Source: Bombyx mori (lineage: Eukaryota > Arthropoda > Insecta > Lepidoptera > Bombycidae). Taken from it: a stretch of 64,000 bases of DNA. Shown one piece after another: positions 15,101 to 22,149 of this stretch. The notes under the pieces were generated by a model. It worked only from the letters and a program-made list of their open reading frames with translations. It was not told the origin of the DNA and ran no database searches. Where the stretch lies: positions 372,001 to 436,000 of the forward strand of contig NC_085107.1 in assembly GCF_030269925.1 (NCBI RefSeq). Reading direction: 5' to 3'. How positions within the stretch are numbered: position 1 is the stretch's first letter; the number at the start of each line of letters is the position of its first letter. Both the position numbers and the translations under genes were made by a program.

Positions 15101-18100
15101 CTCTAACACTAGGAGCAGGCTTAGGGACCTCGGTAACCGTACTCGTCGAACTCGACAAAGAGTTCGCCGTGCAACCTAACCCATGCATCAGCTCGCTGAG
15201 TTTCTCGCCGGATCTTCTCAGCGGGTCGCGATTCCGATCCGGTAGTAGATTCATTCGCGAAGCAATTGCTCTTGAGTTGTTAGGTCTCCTTCGGAGGCGC
15301 TCGGGCAGTTGTTAGCTAATCCCGCCCCTCTTGGCTGAGCCTTTGCTCGCCCACCTGTCCTGGTGAAACTGGAAAGGCCTTCGGGCCACCAGTAATGCTT
15401 CAATCATAAAAAAAAAAAAAAACTTCTCGAGCATTCTCAATTCTAATAGTTCTTTTGATATTCGATTCTGCTATTCGACGACAGATGGCGTTGTTCTTCC
15501 CGGCGTAAACCTATCATGACTCCTGGTGAGCGACATCCACGGCGTGATCTCTGTGGGCTCTGGTAATCACTTAATACCAGTAAAAAGCCACCACCAATAA
15601 AAAAGGTATTTAATTGTTGTACTAGGTATTTAACGGTCGTACTCACAATTTCAGCGCAACAGTCCATATGTGAACTGATAGTTCGCAACCTGCAGTTGTT
15701 ACAATTCAACGCACACGAAATTTACGAGACCGTGCGAGGAGAGCACCAGTTCAGCGGGTCCAAGCCGCTCTATTTCGCTGTGGGGATCTACCCTGTCGGA
15801 GCACTCTTCAACCACGAGTGCTACCCCGCGGTCACCAGGTATTTATTGTACTCGTCCATGTAAGGTTCTTTTGTGGGTTGATCTCTTACTTTTTTTTCTA
15901 ATTTTACAATTTTCAATATTTTTACTAACTCCACATTAGCTGCCTTAATAGTTTAATTATTTTTTAAATACCATATCAACCAGGCAGCTCCCCCAGGAAT
16001 GTTAATGTTCATGTCAGTAGATTCCCTACAATAATCCTATAAATAAAACATAGCACCCTGATTTTATGAAGTCTAAAATAATTTAAGAACCATCGATTAT
16101 TAGATCATACCTACCTAGTAGTAGCCACTCCAGTAACCACTTAACACCAGGTGGACTGTGAGCTCGTCTACCCATCTAAGAAAAAAAAAACCTGTTATCA
16201 TTTTTTCAACCAAATTAAAAGAAAACGTTTTTATAATCGAAGGAAAATATTTAATATGTTTGTAAGACTCTGTTCTAAAATTCCAGATATTTTGAGGGTC
16301 GTAAGATCGTCCTACGCGCAACGAGACCCCTGACTCCCGGAGAAGTGGTCTCCGAAAATTACGGACCGCACTTCATGATGCGGACCCTGAGGGAAAGGCA
16401 GCGAGCCCTCGCCTGCCGGTACTGGTTCCACTGTGAATGTACCGCTTGTAAGGAAGACTGGCCAACTATGAAGCAGATGAATAACGATTCTATTTCTTAC
16501 ATAAGGTACACATCGAACGAACTTCTTATTGTCCTTGTAGGCAGACGAGTCACCTGATGATTAGTAGTTACCGTCGCTCATGGACGTCAGTAATGCCAGG
16601 GGCAGAGTCAAGCCGCTGCCTACCGTTTAATACTCTACACAAACCCCGTTTGAAGAAGAACATGTCATAGCGCGCGGGAAACACTGTAGAAGGGAACTTA
16701 TTCCAAAGCCGGATGGAACGTGGCGATAAAGATATCTAGAAGCGCACTAACGATATACGCAGCGGTTCTAGGTAGAATGGATGAACTCTACTCTGGCAGG
16801 GGGTGGTGCGATGATAGAAATCATCTCATGCAATTCCTCAGAGCACTCCCCATGTGATATACAGCACAAAATACAGAAATAACCGAAGTCCCTCCGCAGG
16901 CCCAGAGATTCCGAACGATCTGTGAGAATGGGATTTCGACAATCCGAACGGTCCCTGTTCTGTATAGAGTCAAATGGAAGTAGCTGGTATTTGGGAGCCC
17001 AGACCCAGAAGTGGGAGCAGTACTCGACGCCAGGCCGGACTTGTGCTTTGTAAAACAAAAGTTTGGGTTCAGGCGTAAAGTACTGCTTCGCTTATAACGT
17101 GTCTGTGTCTAAGGGTGTTCCTGGTATGCCGATGTTACATGAGGCCCAGTCGCGTCACTCCCCAAAAGGTGGTCTATGGGTCGAGAGACACGGGGCCGAG
17201 TCACACCACTTCTAGACACGTCACCACCGGTAGACAACCGGTGAACAGGAGATTCTGTGAGAAGGATCTCAGGGCGCCACCACTTACCGCTCTGGGAGAC
17301 TCACGCCAATAAATGAAACAATTACAATCTATTACACTTGAGTTTATTCACTACAAATTAATACAGCTTTAATGGTTATAATTGTTCACACAGATTAAGT
17401 TAACGGTAAGGTATCCTTGTTAAATGTGTGTCGGTAGGTATCTATACCGAACACACGAGAAAGTATTAAATGAAAGTGAGATTTAAAATAACAATACTAT
17501 AAACAAAGACGGTATCACCAGTTTGGTTCACAAATGGACGAAGAACGTTCACTGGATTGCTTCCCCGCAACTGGGGTTGCTGGCGTTAATTTCAAAAAAA
17601 AAAATTCAATTTTCTAGCGTTACACGCTCTGTTGTGTACTTCCAGCGGTTTAGATGCCAACTTGACTTTACCCTCCAAATTACTCCAAAATTGGTAATTG
17701 CTCAAAATGTCGACCCCAAGTATCCCAATACGCGTAGAAGGCTACCCGAACTCTCTGTTAACCTCACTCTTTTTCAGCCACCAATGAAACTGTGCGACTG
17801 GCACGGTCAATCAATTACTATATACCCACTTATAATTAGGTTATTTTAATTAATATTTTTCTTTTTATCTCTGGTGTTAATCGATTACCGGAGCCCATAG
17901 ACATCTATAATATAAATGCCGCCACCCACCTTGGAACATGAGTTGTAAGGGTTCACATTACAACGGCTGCCCAACCTTTCAAACTGAAACGCAGTACTGC
18001 TTCACGGCAGGAATATACGGGGTCGTGCTGGCTAGCGGACTCTAAAAGACACTCTACCACCAGTAAATTTTCAATTTTACAAACCTTTGATCACAGCGCG

Positions 18101-18889
18101 ATGTGGAAGTTGCCGATTTATCACTTTATGATATGAACATTAAATCGTATAAACATTTCAAATTCTTTGTTTCAGATGTTCTAACCTCGCCTGCCGAGGT
18201 AAGCTCCGAGGGAGTGTCCAGCGGATGGGTGATCGATGCAGCCTATGCTCTACCCCTATAGACAAGGATCTAGTAACAGTTAAAATTGACACGATCAATA
18301 AATGCACGGCTCAGTATCAGGTCAGTCACAAAATATTAAAATATTTGCACTCAACTACATTCCGATTGGTATTATTCGGCTACCAGATCAGAGACATGTA
18401 TGTGTGTATGTACCATATTATTAATATATCATCTTCAAACGGAAGCTCATTAGTCTGGCACCAAATAGAGGCGACGTTTTTACCAAATCAACTTTGGCAT
18501 CGTCGTAATATTTCTTGTGTGTGTATTTGCGGAGTCACTATGTGCTTTAATAATCTTGCAGTCGGAACAAATAAAATAATACTGATTTATTTCCGGTAAA
18601 ACATGAAATGAATGTAAAATGAAACCATAAAAAGAGGCTATGTTGTGATGTTATGTTTAATGTTTAACGAAACGGGGAATTCCAGGAAGGCGCCAAGTTA
18701 ATGGACAAAGAGATGCCAGAAGAAGCCACCGCGACACTGTGCAGTGCTATAGACTCGTTTCACGAGGCAGGCCGGCCTCCTCACCTTGAAACGCACTTAG
18801 CCCAAGAAGCCTTAAGATCATGTTTTGCAGTACGTGGAAACATTCACATCCTGAAGAAGGATGGCGAAAAAGACAACGAAAACAAGTAA
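5..18889 (+). CDS. SMYD4: SMYD4-like SET and MYND domain protein, multi-exon, 5' end cut by window
   Basis: Ten exons with matching splice phases (5-176, 3404-3586, 9783-9929, 12148-12269, 13064-13200, 13521-13964, 15655-15838, 16287-16505, 18176-18320, 18686-18889), plus one tentative 38-nt exon (10840-10877), encode roughly 660 residues. The order is TPR helices (ending KALALASQAVLRAP), a second TPR block (SEILLKLNRPQAALEDLKLA), the first SET segment (GRFAVAS..RTGDVLLVDSPY), a MYND finger, the SET core with FNHEC and ENYGP, and a Cys-rich post-SET. This is the SMYD4 architecture. Family members are putative protein-lysine methyltransferases acting in nucleus or cytoplasm; the substrate cannot be read from sequence. 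The canonical NHSC is NHEC here. A Lys/Glu-rich insert (in 13521-13964) enlarges the SET insertion. The window starts inside the N-terminal part, so upstream coding exons may be missing. Identification is from domain order and motifs, not from a search. Confidence 0.85.
177..729. other. intron sequence, no feature seen
   Basis: First part of the SMYD4-like intron after 176. No coding potential, RNA or recognised repeat. Confidence 0.5.
730..1075 (-). mobile_element. non-LTR retrotransposon 3' fragment (RT C-terminus)
   Basis: The minus-strand frame 1065-808 reads VKKIRILTNADTARLVYFSY, then SVMSYGILLCGNA and a LQKRAIR motif. This is the stretch after the RT palm in CR1/jockey-type LINEs ('Y-F-x-x-x-x-S-x-x-x-Y-G-I-x-x-W-G', 'x-x-Q-K-R-x-x-R'). 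On that strand it is followed by a 3'UTR with AATAAA and a TGATTTGATTTGAG tail toward 730. It is 5'-truncated and inactive, inside a host intron. Confidence 0.6.
1076..3403. other. AT-rich intron, no gene seen
   Basis: Remainder of the first intron of the SMYD4-like gene. Short open frames here have no recognisable motifs. No named repeat could be supported. Confidence 0.5.
3404..3586 (+). CDS. SMYD4-like exon: second TPR block
   Basis: Acceptor tcgtcag precedes 3404, and donor gttagt starts at 3587. Phases are 1 in and 1 out. It encodes SLALALWLRSEILLKLNRPQ and RAHYYWRMGHCYRG, the second TPR of SMYD4, where helices end in a 'W-R-x-G-x-C' type motif. It fuses in frame with the exon at 9783. 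Confidence 0.8.
3930..4800 (+). mobile_element. R1-clade LINE 3' fragment with poly-A tail
   Basis: The region is GC-rich against AT-rich flanks. One frame encodes TRLTFRLVQVLTGHGCFGKY then CYHCAHDLETAEHTFSICLA, the C-terminal C-x2-C-x7-8-H-x4-C knuckle of R1-clade (R1/TRAS/SART-like) ORF2. The following frame continues with MLAGDESSKAMLDFCACTI..KEAARRERQ, the usual tail, so a frameshift lies near 4290. A 3'UTR and an A-run (about 4791-4800) end it. This is a 5'-truncated dead copy in a host intron. Confidence 0.75.
4801..6110. other. AT-rich intron, no clear feature
   Basis: A frame beginning at 5247 (MSKLCGKHRGEKLVEAPDGY..) is open for about 100 codons, but I recognise no family and see no splice context. 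Nothing else stands out. Confidence 0.4.
6118..6227. repeat. MITE-like fold-back element
   Basis: AGCGCCATCTGTGA near 6118 is mirrored by TTCACAGAGGGCGCT near 6226. The homology continues inward (GATATTTTAAT against ATTAAAATATC), giving imperfect inverted arms of about 25-30 bp around a short centre. This looks like a small non-autonomous TIR element. No coding capacity and no clear target duplication. Confidence 0.45.
6370..6475 (-). repeat. jockey-type LINE 3'UTR fragment (family J)
   Basis: Contains GTAGGTGAGTTCACGGGCTC and CTAACACTAGCGCC, shared with copies at 9128, 10279, 19636 and 50140. It is the reverse complement of the 3'UTR type seen after the RT frame at 22150-23530. Degenerate and short. 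Confidence 0.5.
6613..7889 (-). mobile_element. Tc1/mariner (DD37D, maT-like) transposon, complete ends, dead
   Basis: The TIRs are 35 bp (GTCTGGCCATAAATACTGTT.. left; the right end is its reverse complement with one mismatch). TA dinucleotides flank both ends (6611-6612 and 7890-7891). The length of 1277 bp is normal for mariners. The transposase reads on the minus strand in three broken frames. Confidence 0.9.
6736..7750 (-). pseudogene. DD37D mariner transposase, two frameshifts
   Basis: The start ATG is at 7750 and the stop near 6736. The N-terminal part carries the paired HTH region (GDKENRIAVIALHKVGMETN; GRPRSVRTKK linker). A frame change near 7478 leads to SRILKDDLGLAAYKRR, and another near 7322 to the catalytic part. 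The triad is D in FTDEKSF, D in FQQDSAPGHKA and D in SPDLNPLD, with 37 residues between the last two. That spacing marks the maT/mori type of the Tc1/mariner superfamily. The three-frame split means no functional protein. It sits in the 3586-9783 intron of the SMYD4-like gene. Confidence 0.88.
7892..9127. other. AT-rich intron, nothing identified
   Basis: No long open frame with a recognisable motif and no clear repeat ends. Confidence 0.45.
9128..9190 (-). repeat. jockey-type LINE 3'UTR fragment (family J)
   Basis: TTGAGAGGCTAT..GTAGGTGAGCTCACGGGGCTC matches the same block at 10279 and 50140. Only the terminal part is clear; downstream similarity is weak. The stretch 9190-9780 has no other identifiable feature. 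Confidence 0.45.
9783..9929 (+). CDS. SMYD4-like exon: helical linker after the TPRs
   Basis: The acceptor is tttcccag (ends 9782) and the donor is gtaatt (9930). Joined to the previous exon it reads MGHCYRGTGEATRAKVSYEL followed by a charged helix ending KRPPDKN. Human SMYD4 has a similar helical stretch (ASQTISDLE region) here. Phase 1 is kept on both sides, and the frame is open although most surrounding frames are closed. Confidence 0.7.
10279..10517 (-). repeat. jockey-type LINE 3'UTR copy (family J)
   Basis: Contains GTAGGTGAGCTCACGGTGCT, CCACCGGATCGGAAACGCGA and GATCCGGCGAGAAACTCAGT in the same order as copies at 19636 and 50140. Read on the minus strand it ends the jockey-type LINE seen with RT at 22150-23530. 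It runs straight into a minus-strand Bm1 fragment. Confidence 0.65.
10518..10612 (-). repeat. Bm1 SINE fragment
   Basis: AAACGCATTACTGTTTCACG and the GGCAGGGCGGTG..TACC block are the reverse complement of the Bm1 body. Partial copy adjoining a family J LINE tail. Confidence 0.75.
10840..10877 (+). CDS. tentative 38-nt SMYD4-like micro-exon
   Basis: The exon before (ends 9929, phase 1) and the one after (starts 12148, phase 0) do not join directly, so a segment of length 2 mod 3 must lie between. The interval after ctatag and before gttatt fits exactly and would give VVLIIFTVDTYK just before GRFAVAS, resembling the start of the SET domain. The donor is weak, the exon is very short and it abuts a Bm1 copy, so another location is possible. 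Confidence 0.3.
10905..10985 (-). repeat. Bm1 SINE fragment, degenerate
   Basis: GGTTACCGGAGTCCAGAGCC and a following CATC-CACATTG block resemble the reverse complement of the Bm1 3' half (GGCTCCAGTAACC). Diverged. The bases from 10986 to 11838 hold no recognisable gene or repeat. Confidence 0.5.
11838..12092 (+). repeat. Bm1 SINE, 5'-truncated, with A-tail
   Basis: Begins CTGGTGGTAGGACCTCTTGT, continues through the CTGTTTCTGCCGTGAAGC and CTTGAGACCTTAGAACTTAT blocks, and ends GCAATAAAAAAAAA. It lies about 55 bp upstream of the acceptor at 12148. Confidence 0.88.
12148..12269 (+). CDS. SMYD4-like exon: first SET segment and start of MYND
   Basis: An in-frame TAG (12145-12147) is part of the acceptor, and donor gtaaat starts at 12270. 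The product GRFAVASAPVRTGDVLLVDS then PYAACLL and GTHCLHCFR is the SET-N strand pair ('GR-x-x-V-A', 'G-x-x-L-x-x-x-x-P') followed by the first Cys pair of the MYND finger. It ends in phase 2 and joins the next exon as RRLADCEE. Confidence 0.85.
12270..12881. other. intron, nothing identified
   Basis: Between SMYD4-like exons. AT-rich, with no repeat that I can name. Confidence 0.45.
12882..12996 (+). repeat. LINE 3' tail (family T)
   Basis: CTGAAGTCCATGGGCGACGG..TAACCACTCACCATC..CTGCCTATAAGAACAATAAAAAAA. The same tail occurs at 14247, 44841 and 57173, and directly 3' of an RT fragment at 16540-17060 (minus), which shows it is a non-LTR retrotransposon end. Confidence 0.75.
13064..13200 (+). 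CDS. SMYD4-like exon: MYND zinc finger
   Basis: The acceptor is tttctag (ends 13063) and the donor is gtaagt (13201). It encodes WCPKCSGVVFCSIECRDTAV and YHSFECQFLDLF, giving the C-x2-C, C-x3-C and H-x3-C ligands that complete the C6HC MYND set begun in the previous exon. MYND fingers bind proline-rich partner peptides. Phases are 2 in and 1 out. Confidence 0.9.
13521..13964 (+). CDS. SMYD4-like exon: SET insertion region with basic/acidic insert
   Basis: The acceptor is tttctatag and the donor is gtaatt (13965). It starts GSGMSILSHIALRMVTQSDL, a SMYD4 helix. A highly charged insert (K-S-K-M-K-S-R-K-E-R type, about 50 residues rich in Lys, Asp and Glu) follows, then KAAQVYSLCTHSDRRRGDDY..FLTECLKHAGFF. 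The insert has no clear fold and is probably a flexible SET-I loop. The reverse-strand reading over the same bases is a shadow. Confidence 0.85.
14034..14518. repeat. solo LTR of a Ty3/Gypsy element, itself interrupted
   Basis: Runs from TGTTACGCGCTGGGGTTCGG to TCTTACCGGCGTAACA. The ends are the 8-bp inverted repeat TGTTACGC/GCGTAACA, the same as the LTR at 30214-30564. Flanking 4-mers are agat/atat, so a target duplication is only partly supported. A family T LINE tail (14247-14347) is inserted in its middle. There is no internal region. Confidence 0.75.
14247..14347 (+). repeat. LINE 3' tail (family T) inside the LTR
   Basis: GCAGCGGCTTGGCTCTGCCC..ACCATCAGGTGGGCCGTATG..TAAAGAAAAA. It breaks the LTR at a point where the related LTR at 30214 reads continuously, so it inserted later than the LTR. 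Confidence 0.75.
14640..14765 (+). repeat. degenerate Bm1 SINE, 5' half
   Basis: GGTAGGATGG..CATAAAGCAGTAACGCGTTC and GGACAGCTGTTAACAACTG follow the Bm1 order with many changes. Its 3' half appears to resume near 15517 after an LTR, as in the nested copy at 28529-30690. Confidence 0.5.
14766..15516. repeat. second solo LTR copy, interrupted by a LINE
   Basis: GCTGGAGTTCGGGATAAATA.. through ..GACGACAGATGGCG and ..CCGGCGTAAAC is the same LTR as at 14034 and 30214, more diverged and with a decayed first end. A jockey-type LINE copy splits it (15055-15420). Confidence 0.65.
15055..15420 (+). mobile_element. 5'-truncated jockey-type LINE copy with 16-bp target duplication
   Basis: Starts in ACGGATCCATCAGATCCAAT and the short C-terminal coding stretch, continues through GCTGAGTTTCTCGCCGGATC and ends CAATCATA plus an A-run. 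The same bases follow the RT frame at 23170-23530. ACTTCTCGAGCATTCT stands on both sides (about 15031-15054 and 15421-15437), a target-site duplication inside the LTR. 5'-truncated, no RT. Confidence 0.85.
15517..15600 (+). repeat. degenerate Bm1 3' half
   Basis: GTGGGCTCTGGTAATCACTT and TACCAG resemble Bm1 GGGCTCCAGTAACCACTTAACACCAG. It lies right after the LTR end, so this LTR may also sit in a Bm1. Confidence 0.45.
15655..15838 (+). CDS. SMYD4-like exon: SET core with NHEC
   Basis: Acceptor caatttcag; donor gtattt (15839). It reads LQLLQFNAHEIYETV, then KPLYFAVGIYPVGALFNHEC. Family members have 'N-H-S-C-x-P-N' for cofactor binding; here it is NHEC-Y-P-A, with Ser changed to Glu and the final Asn to Ala. 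It sits just downstream of a Bm1/LTR nest, so the acceptor lies about 55 bp from repeat sequence. Confidence 0.85.
16127..16191 (+). repeat. Bm1 SINE 3' fragment
   Basis: CTCCAGTAACCACTTAACAC..GCTCGTCTACCCATCTAAG followed by an A-run. A short 5'-truncated copy about 95 bp before the exon at 16287. Confidence 0.8.
16287..16505 (+). CDS. SMYD4-like exon: SET C-flank and post-SET cysteines
   Basis: Acceptor aaattccag; donor gtacac (16506). It continues RYFEGRKIVLRATRPLTPGE, then SENYGPHF (the catalytic-tyrosine type 'N-Y-G' motif) and RYWFHCECTACKEDWP, the post-SET zinc ligands. Phases are 2 in and 2 out. Confidence 0.88.
16540..17060 (-). mobile_element. CR1/jockey-type LINE fragment: RT C-terminus plus 3' tail (family T)
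   Basis: The minus-strand frame 17058-16768 gives MFYKAQVRPGVEYCSHFWVW, then NPILTDRSESLGLRRDFGYF and CISHGECSEELHEMI. This is the post-RT region ('Y-K-x-x-x-R-P-x-x-E-Y', 'L-x-x-L-x-x-R-R'). It continues through a decayed frame (16740-16640) to the family T tail at 16540-16625. That linkage identifies all the family T tails in the window. Dead and 5'-truncated. Confidence 0.7.
17061..17880. other. intron, no clear feature
   Basis: Possible unclassified repeat debris (a GC-richer block at 17130-17310), but no family is recognised. Confidence 0.4.
17884..18085 (-). repeat. Bm1 SINE, truncated
   Basis: Reverse complement of Bm1: CCGGAGCCCATAGACATCTA, CCGCCACCCACCTTG, CTGCTTCACGGCAGGA and CCACCAGTAA in the expected order. 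Lies in the last large intron before the exon at 18176. Confidence 0.8.
18176..18320 (+). CDS. SMYD4-like exon: second Cys cluster
   Basis: Acceptor ctttgtttcag; donor gtcagt (18321). It encodes CSNLACRGKLRGSVQRMGDR followed by CSLCSTP and a hydrophilic stretch to CTAQYQ. SMYD4 proteins have a 'C-x-x-x-x-C' pair here ('C-C-N-S-C' in human). Phase 2 in, phase 0 out. Confidence 0.8.
18686..18889 (+). CDS. SMYD4-like terminal exon
   Basis: The acceptor is gggaattccag and the stop is TAA at 18887-18889. It encodes EGAKLMDKEMPEEATATLCS, then HLETHLAQEALRSCF and a short Lys/Asp-rich tail. The C-terminal helical (TPR-like) region is shorter than in human SMYD4, so either the family member is short or a later isoform exon is missed. 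An AATAAA lies 28 nt after the stop. Confidence 0.8.
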   Translation, partial: EGAKLMDKEMPEEATATLCSAIDSFHEAGRPPHLETHLAQEALRSCFAVRGNIHILKKDGEKDNENK

Positions 18890-18916
18890 TATCCGCACGT
18901 TTCACTACGAAAACAC

Positions 18917-18922
18917 AATAAA
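18917..18922 (+). terminator. polyadenylation signal AATAAA of the SMYD4-like gene
   Basis: A canonical AATAAA follows the stop codon by 28 nt on the same strand in AT-rich sequence. It is the first such hexamer after the stop. The cleavage site is not visible. Confidence 0.55.
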
Positions 18923-19590
18923 TATATAATACACTTTTAATTGTAAGTGATATTGGTGTCGCCTTCAATGTTATTGGATTTGGGGTCAAAATGTAATGTG
19001 CATTGATTAATAATTTTATTGCTTAGTTGTGTTTTCAATATTTTTAGAAAATATAAAACAATTTAATAAACTACCTAACTTAATTTTTTTTTAAGATCAC
19101 TGTAGTTATTTTTTAATAAGTAATAGATAATGTCATCAATTTTCAAGATAATGACAGGGAACGCGGAACCGTTGCCTCACAAAATTTGAACCTGACATGG
19201 ATCTCCTTTCATCATTAGCTGACAGACTGTCTGGCGGGGCAGACTCGAGGAGCTTAATTTAGTGTTTATTCAGGTTTAAATGTGTAATAATAGTCATTTA
19301 CTAACTGTTTACCTGTGAAATTGCATAAATGATGGACCATGAAAAAAAGCCACTGGACGTAACTTCTCGTGGTGAAAGCTATTGAGACTTTATTTCATCT
19401 GTTTCTGTTTATTCCATACCAAATGATCAAATTCTCAAATTAATCAACTTCATTTCATTTCGCAATATAAATATAAATAGGAATATAATTAATAATTGAA
19501 GATCTTTATAAACACGACACTGGCAACACTAACATCGCCAGAAGAAAAAATGCCATAGTTAAGAAAAAAAAGAGACGAAATAAGAGTCGC
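18923..19590. other. 3' flank of SMYD4-like gene, nothing identified
   Basis: AT-rich intergenic sequence with no open frame or named repeat. Confidence 0.5.
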
Positions 19591-19593
19591 CTC

Positions 19594-19634
19594 GGTAGGA
19601 AACAAAGGGACTAACGGTCCCTTTGTTTCCTACC
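19594..19634. repeat. perfect 18-bp inverted repeat with 5-nt loop
   Basis: GGTAGGAAACAAAGGGAC (19594-19611) and its exact reverse complement (19617-19634) are separated by TAACG. It sits between the gene's 3' flank and the family J LINE tail. It may be a snap-back formed at LINE insertion or a strong RNA hairpin; it has no T-run typical of bacterial terminators. Confidence 0.8.
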
Positions 19635-19635
19635 T

Positions 19636-19970
19636 AAGCCGATGGTCTTGAGAGACCACATAAGCGTCACCGGGCGAGTAAGTAAGCTCACGGGGATGAT
19701 GACGTTGCCAACACGAGCCCTAGCAAGAGCCGTGCTTCGCAGAATCTACCACAGGATCGGAAACGCGACCCACTGAGAAGATCCGGCGAGAAACTCAGTG
19801 GGCTGTATCTGTGGCTTAATTTGCTCGCCGAGCCCTTCGTCGCAAGTGACGGGTTCGACGAGAACGATGACCGGTGCTTGGGGTACCTAAAAGCACCGTT
19901 TGTGGATCGGAAAGATCCGAAATGACGTATTTTGGGTGACGTCGACTGTATACCATTCGGTCCGCAGGAT
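19636..19970 (-). repeat. jockey-type LINE 3'UTR copy (family J)
   Basis: Carries the full block order: GGAAACGCGACCCACTGAGA, GATCCGGCGAGAAACTCAGT, TACCTAAAAGCACCGTTTGT and GACGTCGACTGT. It matches 10279 and 50140 and is the reverse complement of the LINE end at 23290-23520 (more distant). No coding. Confidence 0.7.
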
Positions 19971-20034
19971 TGTGAATGTAGTTACCGGTAAAGGCCTCGT
20001 TACCGGCAATTTATTTATACCAAATCTTTCCAAA

Positions 20035-21424
20035 GTGGTGCTTACCCCACTCCGTGGAAATTAGCGCATTTAACACCGATCCACAAGGATGGGAGGCTGG
20101 ATAATATTGCCCAATATCGACCTGTCTCTATACTGTTTGGGCTTGGCAAGGTATTGGAAGCCATAGTTAATAAAAAACTGATAACTCATTTCAAGCAATC
20201 TATAGACACCAATCAACACGGCTTTCTGCCATCCAATCGACAAATACTAACTTAGTTAGTTATATTTCTGATATAATTGATACTATGGACGGAGGTGGCG
20301 AGGTGCATTCTGTCTACACTGATTTCAGAAAATCGTTTGACCTAGTTAGCCATAACTGCCTATTACACAAGCCTGCAGAACTGGGCATCCATGGATCGTT
20401 ACTGAGATGGTGCCAGTCGTACATACGCAACCGCTCGCAATTGGTAAACATTCAAGGGTTTAAATCTAGAGTGCACATGGTCCCATCAGGGGTCTCTCAA
20501 GGGTCTCATCTCGGTCCTTTCTTCTTCCTAGTCTACATCAATAACATTAAGCATGTCATCCAATCGAAATTTAAATTATACGCTGATGACTTAAAAGTGT
20601 ATCGTGCTGTTGAAGACCATTCGGATATAATGGCTCTTCAGTCAGATATCAATGCGATTTACAAATGGAGTATGCAGAATTACATGCACTTGAATTAGCA
20701 AAAGTGTAATTTTATTAAATTTACAAGAAAGATGGTTCCGTTTCAAGCCACATACTTCATAAACAACACACCCCTTCAAGAAGTCAATACTGTTCGGGAC
20801 TTGGGCATCATTTTGGATAGTGCATTGAGCTTCAGATCCCATATTGATAACAAAATTAACAGGACCTCTCGGCTTTCTTGTTTCATAAATAGACAAATGA
20901 AAATATTTAAGCAACCTAGTTTAACTATTCTTATTTATAATACGATTGTACGAAACATTTTGGAATATTGTTGTACAGTCTGGAGCCCTGGCTATCAAGT
21001 ACATGCAAACAGGATAGAAAGAATCCAAAAACGGTTCCTTTATCATCTCGCTTTTAATGATAATAGGTGTCACCAACTCAAATCATATAAGGAACGCCTT
21101 TCGTTCTATATGATGCAGTCATTAAGCACACGACGTAAAGCAGCTGATATTGTGTTCCTTTAAAAGCTTGTACACAGCATAATAGACTCACCAGAAATAC
21201 TTGAACGTATTCCCTTAAGCGTACCGCGCTTGGACAACCGTTTATGTAATCGGCAAACTTTCCACCTACTAAAAATTAAAAGTAGTCTTAGCCAGCACTC
21301 TCCTGTCTACCGTATGACTTCACTGGCAAATAGCATACGTGATGAAATCGACTTATTTGTTTGCCATGCTTCTCTAGCCTCACTTAAAATAAATTTAAGT
21401 TCCGTGATCCACACCGAGCTGTAG
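20035..21424 (+). pseudogene. non-LTR retrotransposon RT (CR1/jockey-type), several stops
   Basis: RT blocks in order: AHLTPIHKDGRLDNIAQYRP, VYTDFRKSFDLVSHN, SGVSQGSHLGPFFFLVYIN, LYADDLKVYRA (palm YADD), NTVRDLGIILDSALSF, then KQPSLTILIYNTIVRNILEY and the RIERIQKRF tail. The frame is closed at 20696 and 21161 and shifts once near 20255. It is the older sister of the open copy at 26344. A 3' tail with a poly-A-like end follows to about 21715. Confidence 0.85.
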
Positions 21425-21715
21425 ACCAACCACATTTATTTTGATTTCTATTAACATTAATTTCCCTCATTTTTTTATTGTTTTTTTTTGTAAGTTTTTA
21501 TATGCAGTTTTTTTCTTTTTTTTGTTTTCTTTGTGTTAATTTAATATTAGTTAACGATATTTTTATCTTAAGCACAAACGTCCTAAACAAGATGTGTTCC
21601 CATTCAAAATGGTGAATTCTATAATGTACCTATTATTTTATATAAATAAGTTCAATGTTTATGTGTGCTGATTTTATCCAGTTGTGTGAACCTAATAAAT
21701 TATATATAAAAAAAA

Positions 21716-22149
21716 ATATCCATTACCCCTTTAATTAATCAACTTTTTCTATTTTTTGTACGATCTAATTATTACAATATCCCTGAAAACATGTTTCGAC
21801 TGTTATACTCCGCCTTGATAGATAAAAATATTAGTAACGACAGCCTTCTCCCTCTTGTCTCGTCTCATCTTGTTTCGATGAAACGAAACGATTACGCAAC
21901 CTTTTTTTTTTGACCGGGAACTGAACCTCCAACAAGGTATGAGGGATTACAGCATTACGCTTTACAGCCCTGGCGTAGTACATGGATTACTGCGGTCAAC
22001 TCTGCAATCAAACGTGCGATTCACCTCAAGACGCCCGGCCGGCGGAGCCTTCGAGGCGAAACGAAGACTCTGAAATGCCAGCCGTCTCGGTAGGGCGATT
22101 CGTCAGATCGCCCTAGAGGTGCCGCGCCGGTTACTGTGTCATGTTTGAC
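21716..22149. other. spacer and probable LINE upstream sequence
   Basis: GC content rises at 21990-22140 (CGCCCGGCCGGCGGAGCC), likely part of the following jockey-type LINE. No recognisable frame of its own. Confidence 0.4.
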
